A stretch of DNA of 5,639 nt from Pseudomonadota bacterium (GTDB taxonomy: Bacteria > Myxococcota > Myxococcia > Myxococcales > Anaeromyxobacteraceae): assembly GCA_023428085.1 (NCBI GenBank), contig JAEYZK010000143.1, positions 1 through 5,639 on the forward strand, in the 5' to 3' direction. The notes under the pieces were generated by a model. It did not search any database, had not been told where the DNA came from, and worked only from the letters and a program-made list of their open reading frames with translations. Of this stretch, positions 1 through 5,639 are shown piece by piece. Each line of letters opens with the position of its first letter. The stretch's first letter is position 1. A program made the position numbers and the translations under genes.

Positions 1-1886
1 GCGAGCGCCACCTCGCGGGCGGCCGCGGCGCGCAGGCGCGGCGCCAGGAGGGCGAGGTCGTACCGGGGCGCGGGCAGGTCCGCCCCGAAGAGGAGCGCGA
101 GCGCCGGGCCGGGGTGGAAGAAGCGCAGCCGGTAGGACGGGAGCAGGAGCCGGCCCTCGATCGCGAGCGGCGCGTTGTCCCCGTCCTCCACCGCGACGAG
201 CAGGCGCCCGCTCCGGAGCGGGGGCAGCTCGAGGGTGAGCGCGGACGCGGCCCGGTCCGGGTTCGCGTGCTCCCACCGGCCGGCGGCGAGGAGGCGGGGC
301 CCGCCGGGCCGCTCCGCCTCGGCGTGGACCCGCACCTGGCGCGAGAACACGCGCGACGGCGTCGAGAGCACGAGCCTCGATCCGGGGAGCCTCCGCTCCG
401 GGAGCTCGAGGACGTGGACGGTGACTCCGCGCCGGGCGAGCGCGGCCGGCACGTCCGCGCCGGGGTGGTCCTCGAGCCTGAGCTCGAGCGGCTCGTCGCG
501 CCGCTCCAGGAGGTACGGGAGCTGCCGGCCGTCCGGGGTCGCGATCCGGAGGTCGGAGAGCTCGCTCCGCGCGAGGACGTGCGGATCGATCCGGACCGCC
601 GCGAGCCCGGGGGGCGCCGCGTCGATCGCGCGGGCGAAGCGGAAGGTCCGGCGGTCGAGCGGAGCGCCCGGCCCGGCCGCCGCGGGGCGCGCCGTCGCCG
701 GCGCCGCAGGCGCCTCCCGCTCCTCCGCCGCGATCGGCGCCGCCGCCGCGGTGCGCGCGGGGAGCCGCGCCAGCTCGGGGCGGAGGGCCTCGAGATCGTA
801 GCGGGGCGCGGCGCGCGCGGGATCGCCGAGGCGGGCCTCGAGCGGCTCCCCGTCCACGCTCTCGAAGTAGAGCCAGGGCAGGGGCGCGAGCTCGGCCCGC
901 GCCGAGGTGACCGCGAGGGGCGCGTTGTCGCCGTCCTCGACGACGAGCTCCAGCTCGAGCTCCTCGGGGCGGTCCACGGGGATGCGGAGCGCCGACGCCT
1001 GGACACCGTCGCGCTCCACCTGGAGGAGCATCGCGCTGCCGAGCTCCACGGGCGCGAGGCTGCCGGCGGCGAGGCGCGCCTCGAGGATCCGCGCCCGGCG
1101 GGCGAGGCGCTGCGCGTCGACCTCCAGCACGATCGCGCGCACCGGGAGGTGGGGTCCGGGGAGGTGCAGCGACAGCCGCGACGTGCCCGGCTCGCTCGGG
1201 CGCCGGAGCGCGGAGAGCGCGATCGTCGGGCCGGGCGCGGGCGCGCGCTCCCGCGCGAGGAGGGCGCGCGCCTGGGTCGGCGGCCGGACCCGCGGGCTCC
1301 GCTGGTCGTCCAGCACGAGCCGCAGGTACCGCGCCGCGGCCGGCTCGAACCGCACCTCGCGGCGCACGAGCTCCCCTGGGCATGGCGCCCCGCCGCAGGC
1401 GGCGGGATCGAGCGGGAGCTGGTAGAGCACGAGCTCCGGCGCGAGGACCACCCACCGCCGGCCGTCGGCGCTGCCCTCGAGCCGCGCGCGCTTCAGGTAG
1501 CCGGCGTCCGGGAAGGCGACCTCCAGGGCGGCGACGGTCCGGACGGCGCCGAGGTCGAGCTCGACGCCGCTCGCGCGCCTGGTCGGGGGCACCGGGCGGA
1601 TCGTGGCGGCGCGGATCCAGCGGGCGGGCTCCGCCGCGGGCGCGACGAGGAGGTAGGGCACCTCCCGCCCGCCGGCGTCGCGCAGGCGCAGGTCGGCGAG
1701 GTCGCCGCGCGCGGAGGCGGAGAGGAACGCCGGCGGGACGTCGAGGCGCTGCGGGCCGGCGCCCGACGGACGGAGCTCGAACCGCGCCTCGCGGGCCTCC
1801 TGCCCCACGGCGGGCCCGGCCCCGAGGAGCGCGGCGAGCGTGAGGAGCCCGGGGAGGGCTGCCGGGAGCGCGCGGACGAGGATCAT
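1..1886 (-). CDS. DUF3999-like exported protein with duplicated jelly-roll modules (3'-truncated by window edge)
   Basis: I read this frame by hand on the minus strand: ATG at 1886-1884, then 628 codons without a stop to base 3, so the C-terminus lies outside the window. Residues 1-28 look like a signal peptide (M-I-L-V-R, a Leu/Ala core, then AVG before QE), with no lipobox Cys. The mature start, with RGDLADLRLRDAGGREVPYLL-type sequence (residues 61-80), matches the opening of DUF3999 proteins as I know them. Residues about 107-192 resemble a discoidin (F5/8 type C) jelly roll: LDLG, then LEGSADGRRWVVL, then FEPAAARYLRLVL. Two related halves follow each other (about 35-372 and 413-618), joined by an Ala/Pro-rich linker (373-412); both carry DGDNAPLA and RYDL. 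DUF3999 proteins usually end in a membrane anchor, not visible here. Location is inferred as periplasmic, anchored to the inner membrane and working with the DUF2339 protein encoded just upstream. DUF3999 function is unknown; a sugar- or envelope-binding role is only a guess from the fold resemblance. Confidence 0.85.
   Translation of the reverse strand, partial: MILVRALPAALPGLLTLAALLGAGPAVGQEAREARFELRPSGAGPQRLDVPPAFLSASARGDLADLRLRDAGGREVPYLLVAPAAEPARWIRAATIRPVPPTRRASGVELDLGAVRTVAALEVAFPDAGYLKRARLEGSADGRRWVVLAPELVLYQLPLDPAACGGAPCPGELVRREVRFEPAAARYLRLVLDDQRSPRVRPPTQARALLARERAPAPGPTIALSALRRPSEPGTSRLSLHLPGPHLPVRAIVLEVDAQRLARRARILEARLAAGSLAPVELGSAMLLQVERDGVQASALRIPVDRPEELELELVVEDGDNAPLAVTSARAELAPLPWLYFESVDGEPLEARLGDPARAAPRYDLEALRPELARLPARTAAAAPIAAEEREAPAAPATARPAAAGPGAPLDRRTFRFARAIDAAPPGLAAVRIDPHVLARSELSDLRIATPDGRQLPYLLERRDEPLELRLEDHPGADVPAALARRGVTVHVLELPERRLPGSRLVLSTPSRVFSRQVRVHAEAERPGGPRLLAAGRWEHANPDRAASALTLELPPLRSGRLLVAVEDGDNAPLAIEGRLLLPSYRLRFFHPGPALALLFGADLPAPRYDLALLAPRLRAAAAREVAL
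33..650 (-). repeat. Second half of duplicated module in the DUF3999-like protein
   Basis: This spans residues about 413-618. It has the same landmarks in the same order: DLRIATPDGRQLPYLL (residues 445-460), VEDGDNAPLAI (DGDNAPL at 185-165) and PRYDLALLAPRL. The DGDNAPL codons lie exactly 750 bp from those of the first half, and 25 of 28 bases match between 162-189 and 912-939. The extra discoidin-like region of the first half is missing here. Confidence 0.75.
771..1784 (-). repeat. First half of duplicated module in the DUF3999-like protein
   Basis: This spans residues about 35-372. It begins with a beta-rich segment containing DLRLRDAGGREVPYLL (residues 65-80) and ends with VEDGDNAPLAV (DGDNAPL at 935-915) and PRYDLEALRPEL. 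Compared with the second half it carries about 130 extra residues between these landmarks, corresponding to the discoidin-like region. Confidence 0.75.
1883..1886 (-). other. ATGA start/stop overlap between the two genes
   Basis: On the minus strand the bases read ATGA: the ATG (1886-1884) opens the DUF3999-like gene and the TGA (1885-1883) closes the DUF2339 gene. This is the classic 4-nt overlap of co-transcribed, translationally coupled genes and indicates a single operon, with expression of the second protein tied to the first. Confidence 0.9.
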
Positions 1887-4800
1887 GGAGCCTCCGGAGG
1901 TGCGGTGGTCGGGGCGGGCGGCGGCGCCTCGGCGCGCCGCAGGACGAACCGCTGGAGCACGAGGGCCACGAGCGCGAGGCTCACCGCGAGCCCGGCGAGC
2001 GAGGCCACGCGGTAGAGGCCCGTCAGCGACTTCAGGTCGTACAGGAAGGCCTTGAGGACCGTGATCGCGAGGAGCGCGATCGAGGCGAAGCGGCTCGGGC
2101 GGCTCCGGAGGGCCACGCCGGCGGCGAGGAGGCCGATCGCGAACACCGCCCAGCCGATGGTGTACGAGAGGTTCGAGGCGACCGTCGCCGAGAAGCGGAA
2201 GACGATCGCGGGGCCGGTGGACCAGAGGTCGGCGATCTCGATGTTGAGGAGGAAGAAGAGGAGGAGCGCCCCGGCGACCGCGGCCAGGTGCGAGAGGCGC
2301 GGGCCGCGCCGCCACGGCCGATCGCCCCCCTGCGAGAGGAGGAACGCGCCCGCGAAGTGGGCCGCCGCCACCGCGAGGTACGTGTAGAGGTACCAGTTCC
2401 AGATCGGCGTCCCGCTGCGCGGCTCGTACGCGAACACCGAGAGGTTGAAGAACGGGACGAGCCGGACGAAGGACGCGGCGAGGAGCGCCGCCGCCCAGAC
2501 GAGGAGCCCGGGGTGCGGGACGCGGCGCCAGAGCCACGCGAGCGCGGCCGCGAGGAGCGCCCAGCCGATCGTCCACCACTGCCGCTCGAGCTGCAGCGGG
2601 ATGGCCACGGTGACGAGGCCCAGGATCGACGCCGCCACGAGCGCCAGCCGCCGGAGGTCGCGCTCCGCGGGCCGCTCCAGCTTCAGCAGGAGCCGCAGGT
2701 GCGGCACGAGGAGCGCCGCCTGGACGACCGGGAGCGCACCGATGTACGGCCCCGCTCCGAGCCGCAGCAGCGCCGTACGCGCGCCGAGCAGGTAGACGAC
2801 GCTCGCGACCGCGGCGGCGAGGAACGGGAACCACTCCTTGCGGCCCCGCGCGCCGCGCAGGAGCGGGTAGGCGAGGGCGACGAGCCACGCCAGCGTCGCG
2901 ACGAGGAGCCCGTGCGCGGGCGGGTAGACGAGGCCGGGATCGGCCGTCGCGGCCGCCCCGTCGTCCGCCGGCGCGCCGTGGAGCGTGCAGAGCAGGACCG
3001 CGGCCAGCCCGGCGAAGGCCGCCGAGGAGAGCGCCAGGGCCTCGGCGCCCGTGATCCAGGCGAGCGCGAGGAGGCCGGCGAGGAGCGCGACGTGCGCGGT
3101 CGCGAGGAAGGCGACCGGGAGGTCGGCGCCGACGAGCAGCAGGAGGAGCTGCCCGAGGTGGAGCGCGACGATCGCCGCCTGGCAGGAGCGATCCAGCCCG
3201 GGCGGCGGCGCCCCCCCGAGCCGCCGCGCCGCGAGCGCGCCCGCGAGGAAGAGGGCGCCCGCGCCGAGCGACCCGGCCGCGCCGACCCCGTACGCCGCGA
3301 CGGCGGACGGGGCGCCGGCGCCGCCGAACCCGAGCACGTGGGCGAACAGGACGGCGCCCGTCGCCAGGGCGGCGCCGATCAGGAGCTCGCCGCGGCGCCG
3401 GAGCAGGGCGCCGGCGATGAACGCGAGATCGAGCACGCCCAGCACCGCGAGCCAGGCCGTCGGGGGCAGCCCGAGGTCGCGGTCGGACGCGACCGCGACG
3501 AGGAAGGCGTGCCCGGCGAGCCCGAGGAACGGGGCGGCCCGGAGGACGCGGGCGGCGCCGTCGCTCGCGCCCCTCGGCGAGACGAACAGCGCGCCGGCGA
3601 CGGCCACCGCCGAGAGCACGGCGACGGCGACGAGGCCGGGCAGGAGCGCCGTCGCGAGCCCCGTCACGGCCCAGAGGGCCAGCTCGACGAGGCCGATGGC
3701 GACGCCCGCGACGGCGAACAGCGGGTTCGTGCCGCGCGCCGCCGCCAGGAAGAGCGCGGCCTGGAGCAGCGCCGCGAGGACGGTGAGGCCGGCGAGCCCA
3801 CCGACCACGGCGCCGGCGAGCGGCCGCGCGAGGAAGACGAGCAGCAGCAGCGCCCCGAGGACGAGCGGCGCCGTCATCGCGCCCGCGAGCGGCCGGCCGC
3901 GGCGCTCCGCGACGAGCGGCGCCCCGAGGAGCAGGCCGCCCAGGAGGAGGTACGCGAGGAGCGCCGGGGAGAGGGTCGCCGGGCCGAGGTGCGAACCGGA
4001 CCAGACCGCCGCGGCCACGAGGGTCAGCGCGGAGGAGAGGACGTGGACGCGCGCCTCGGACCGGAGCACCGCCCACGCGGAGAGGAGCGCGGCGAAGACG
4101 AGGAGCGGCGCGAGGAAGTGGAGGGGCGCAGCGGCCGTCTCGCCGGGCGCGGCGCGCGCGAACGCGATGAGGAGGAGCGGCGCCGCGAGGACCGCCGTGC
4201 GCCCGGCGGCGCGGAAGTCGCGGCCGCGCCGCGCGAGGACGAGCGGCGCGCCGAGGTAGGTCGCCGCGAGCAGGGCGACGAGGGCGGCGAGGAGGGGCCA
4301 GTGACCCGGCGTGAAGTCGCCGGCGAGGTAGAGGGCGACGGCGGCGAGCGTCACGACCGCGCCGGCGGGGTGGAGCCACTCGGGCCCCTCCCGCGCCGCC
4401 ACCGCCGCGGTCCCCGCCGCCGCCACGGCCAGGAACGCGAACAGCAGCGGCCAGCGCGCCGCCGGCGCGCCGCTCCCGGCGACGGCGAGCGCGAGCAGCG
4501 GCAGGGAGAGGACGGCGGTGCGGCCCTCGGCGCGGAAGCTCCGGCCGAGCCGCGCGAACAGGAGCGGGAGGCCGAGGCCGACGAGGAGCGTCGCGCCGAA
4601 CGCGAGGACGAGCGGACCCTCGCCGGGCGCGCGCGCTGCGGCCGCGGCGGAGACGACGAGCGTCATCCCCGCGCCGCCGAGGTGGAGCCACTCCGGCCCC
4701 TGCCAGAGCGCGACCGCCGCGAGCCCCGCGGCGAGCAGGGCCACGAAGCCGAGGAGCAGCGGCCAGGGCACCGCGAGCGACGGGCTCGCGACGAGGTAGA

Positions 4801-5639
4801 GCGCCAGGACCGCCGGGGGGATCCCCGCGGCCGCCGCCCAGCGGGCGTCGCCGGCGCCCTGCGCCCGCGGCTGCGCCTGCACCGCGCGGGCGCCCCCGCG
4901 CCGGAGCGCGACGAACCCGACCACGGCGAAGACGAGGAAGATGCCGAGCGCGAGCGGGATCGGGTTCTCCTCGAGGAAGCCGCTCACCCAGCCGGCCTGG
5001 TAGAGCGCCGTGAACCCGAGGGAGAGCCACGGGAGGATCGCCCAGCGGCGCTTGTACGAGACCCAGGCGAGCGCGACGTCCAGGAGGAGGAGGTAGCCGA
5101 AGAGCGAGAGCGGGCGGTCCTCACCGGTGGAGACGAGGACCGGCGACGAGAACCCGCCGAGGAGGCCGAGCACCGCGACGACGAGCGAGCTGCGCTGGAT
5201 GGCGACGAGCACGGCCACCGCGGTGGTGAGCGCGAGCAGGCCGAAGGCGGGGAGGGGACCGTAGAACTCCCACAGGCCGTACCCTGCGTAGAACGTCGCG
5301 AACAGGGTGACGAGCCCACCGGCCGCGAGCGACCGGGCGGTGATCGCGTAGGCCTGCGCGATGCGCAGCTCGCTCCCGACGACGAGCGCCACGCCGACGG
5401 CCGCGAGGATGGCGAAGCGCACGGGCGGGGTGATGCGCCCGCTCTCGACGAGCCCGACGATGAAGAGGAGCGCGGCGATCGCGAGGATGACGCCCGCGAG
5501 CACGGAGAAGAGCCGGACGCCGACGAGCCGCTCCCAGTCGAAGCTCCGCAGGCGATCGAGGACGCTCGGCGCGGGCGGGCGCGGCGCAGGCGGCGGGAAC
5601 GGCGCGGCGCCGGGCGCGGTCCGCGCGGCGGGCGGAGGC
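1883..5639 (-). CDS. DUF2339 family giant polytopic membrane protein (5'-truncated by window edge)
   Basis: This is a predicted inner-membrane protein of the DUF2339 family (PF10101), whose function is unknown. The frame is open from the window edge (first full codon at 5638) to TGA at 1885-1883, giving 1251 visible residues and, by eye, about 40 hydrophobic segments. Family hallmarks seen: the entry motif WERLVGVRLF (5536-5507) leading into the first helix; the core with LLGGFSSPVLVSTG (5164-5123) followed by LFGYLLLL; and the closing block YDLKSLTGLYRVASLAGL (2041-1988). Before WER lies a Pro/Ala-rich stretch (5638-5561), the usual linker after an N-terminal cytosolic region, so the true start is upstream of the window. 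The GTG at 5503 is not the start because it would remove the conserved WER motif. The middle is built from ~105-residue four-helix repeats. Probable soluble loops include an Ala/Gly/Gln-rich one (about 4900-4840) and one with ADDGAAATADPG (about 2983-2910). The tail is short and Pro/Ala-rich. It overlaps the downstream DUF3999-like gene by 4 nt. Family assignment is firm; biochemical role is unknown. Confidence 0.93.
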   Translation of the reverse strand, partial: PPPAARTAPGAAPFPPPAPRPPAPSVLDRLRSFDWERLVGVRLFSVLAGVILAIAALLFIVGLVESGRITPPVRFAILAAVGVALVVGSELRIAQAYAITARSLAAGGLVTLFATFYAGYGLWEFYGPLPAFGLLALTTAVAVLVAIQRSSLVVAVLGLLGGFSSPVLVSTGEDRPLSLFGYLLLLDVALAWVSYKRRWAILPWLSLGFTALYQAGWVSGFLEENPIPLALGIFLVFAVVGFVALRRGGARAVQAQPRAQGAGDARWAAAAGIPPAVLALYLVASPSLAVPWPLLLGFVALLAAGLAAVALWQGPEWLHLGGAGMTLVVSAAAAARAPGEGPLVLAFGATLLVGLGLPLLFARLGRSFRAEGRTAVLSLPLLALAVAGSGAPAARWPLLFAFLAVAAAGTAAVAAREGPEWLHPAGAVVTLAAVALYLAGDFTPGHWPLLAALVALLAATYLGAPLVLARRGRDFRAAGRTAVLAAPLLLIAFARAAPGETAAAPLHFLAPLLVFAALLSAWAVLRSEARVHVLSSALTLVAAAVWSGSHLGPATLSPALLAYLLLGGLLLGAPLVAERRGRPLAGAMTAPLVLGALLLLVFLARPLAGAVVGGLAGLTVLAALLQAALFLAAARGTNPLFAVAGVAIGLVELALWAVTGLATALLPGLVAVAVLSAVAVAGALFVSPRGASDGAARVLRAAPFLGLAGHAFLVAVASDRDLGLPPTAWLAVLGVLDLAFIAGALLRRRGELLIGAALATGAVLFAHVLGFGGAGAPSAVAAYGVGAAGSLGAGALFLAGALAARRLGGAPPPGLDRSCQAAIVALHLGQLLLLLVGADLPVAFLATAHVALLAGLLALAWITGAEALALSSAAFAGLAAVLLCTLHGAPADDGAAATADPGLVYPPAHGLLVATLAWLVALAYPLLRGARGRKEWFPFLAAAVASVVYLLGARTALLRLGAGPYIGALPVVQAALLVPHLRLLLKLERPAERDLRRLALVAASILGLVTVAIPLQLERQWWTIGWALLAAALAWLWRRVPHPGLLVWAAALLAASFVRLVPFFNLSVFAYEPRSGTPIWNWYLYTYLAVAAAHFAGAFLLSQGGDRPWRRGPRLSHLAAVAGALLLFFLLNIEIADLWSTGPAIVFRFSATVASNLSYTIGWAVFAIGLLAAGVALRSRPSRFASIALLAITVLKAFLYDLKSLTGLYRVASLAGLAVSLALVALVLQRFVLRRAEAPPPAPTTAPPEAP
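1891..1895 (-). promoter_or_regulatory. Shine-Dalgarno core for the DUF3999-like gene
   Basis: On the minus strand GGAGG lies 4 nt upstream of the ATG at 1886, inside the last codons of the DUF2339 gene. The spacing is slightly short, but the core is perfect. It supports the ATG at 1886 as the start and, with the ATGA overlap, translational coupling of the two genes. Confidence 0.7.
3476..3814 (-). repeat. Possible fourth, strongly degenerate four-helix repeat (DUF2339 protein)
   Basis: The spacing continues: a short loop ARGTNP lies 109 codons after LRSEAR of copy 3, and the basic exit loop SPRGASDGAARVLRAAP lies about 109 codons after ERRGRPLAGAMTAP. Sequence identity is low and many matches are Ala/Leu/Val, which any membrane helix would give, so this rests mainly on spacing and loop character. 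Confidence 0.45.
3815..4132 (-). repeat. Intragenic four-helix repeat, copy 3, diverged (DUF2339 protein)
   Basis: This is a more diverged copy of about 106 residues. The GPEWLH loop is replaced by RSEARVHVLS, but the third-helix exit PLVAERRGRPLAGAMTAP still aligns with PLVLARRGRDFRAAGRTA of copy 2, 109 codons away. The helix pattern is the same. Confidence 0.7.
4133..4453 (-). repeat. Intragenic four-helix repeat, copy 2 (DUF2339 protein)
   Basis: This copy encodes about 107 residues in the same order as copy 1: WPLL, EGPEWLH (GPEWLH at 4387-4370), a second helix, a third helix ending PLVLARRGRDFRAAGRTAVL, and a fourth helix ending before APGETAA. It is the copy closest to copy 1, and the nucleotide resemblance implies a fairly recent in-frame tandem duplication, or strong constraint on the Trp/His and Arg-rich loops. 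Confidence 0.85.
4454..4765 (-). repeat. Intragenic four-helix repeat, copy 1 (DUF2339 protein)
   Basis: This copy encodes about 104 residues: a helix opening WPLL, then GPEWLH (4699-4682), a second helix, a third helix ending in PLLFARLGRSFRAEGRTAVL, and a fourth helix. Each landmark recurs in copy 2, GPEWLH exactly 312 bp away and the FRAxGRTAVL block exactly 321 bp away. The copies are also alike in DNA: bases 4508-4577 closely match 4187-4256. Confidence 0.85.

Noticed and set aside
651..770. Ala/Pro-rich stretch in the DUF3999-like protein, considered as a frameshift or a gene boundary
   Set aside because: The frame is open through it and the duplicated landmarks lie in the same frame on both sides. 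It reads as a flexible linker between the halves.
1382..1843. Plus-strand Arg-rich frame that could suggest a small basic nucleic-acid-binding protein
   Set aside because: The Arg/Gly/Pro content follows directly from the GC-rich composition read in this frame, and the opposite strand is a well-supported coding region.
1891..1900. Perfect palindrome CCTCCGGAGG just before the DUF3999-like start, considered as an operator or an SD-sequestering hairpin
   Set aside because: With no loop between the arms it cannot fold as an intramolecular hairpin, and a 10-bp palindrome is unremarkable at this GC content. The GGAGG half is sufficiently explained as a Shine-Dalgarno core.
114..2015. Long plus-strand open frame (633 codons)
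   Set aside because: It is antisense to the DUF3999-like gene and the end of the DUF2339 gene. The translation is Arg/Gly/Glu/Pro-rich with no domain or membrane segment. In such GC-rich DNA, stops are rare in antisense frames.
2985..4259. Plus-strand open frame of 424 codons
   Set aside because: It is antisense to the DUF2339 gene. The translation is a Ser/Ala/Arg/Pro-rich string with no recognisable fold, whereas the minus strand gives clear family motifs and regular helices throughout.
4984..5319. Second minus-strand frame of 111 codons inside the DUF2339 gene
   Set aside because: It is a Ser/Arg-rich out-of-frame shadow of the conserved DUF2339 core; no motif supports it.

Overview
The window is very GC-rich (by eye well above 70%, with almost every third codon position G or C) and is filled by two genes, both on the minus strand and both cut by the window edges. 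Composition and codon use fit a high-GC Myxococcota/Anaeromyxobacter-type bacterium or a similar high-GC Gram-negative. That placement is a guess from base use, because there is no rRNA or other marker gene here.

Layout, in the direction of transcription (right to left): from the right edge (5639) to 1883 runs a very large polytopic inner-membrane protein of the DUF2339 family (PF10101), missing its N-terminus. Its TGA stop overlaps the ATG of the next gene by 4 nt (ATGA, 1883-1886). From 1886 to the left edge runs a secreted or periplasmic DUF3999-like protein of at least 628 codons with an N-terminal signal peptide. Its stop codon and presumed C-terminal anchor lie beyond base 1. There is no intergenic space, so no promoter, terminator, RNA gene, mobile element or CRISPR is expected or seen.

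DUF2339 and DUF3999 genes are, to my knowledge, commonly adjacent in proteobacteria, and neither family has an established function. The 4-nt overlap with a Shine-Dalgarno core inside the upstream gene suggests coupled translation. The likely product is a two-part envelope assembly: a hub of roughly 40 membrane helices plus a jelly-roll-rich periplasmic partner. Two structural oddities stand out. The membrane protein contains tandem ~105-residue four-helix repeats, the first two still similar at DNA level. The DUF3999-like partner is internally duplicated, with two DGDNAPL motifs exactly 250 codons apart.
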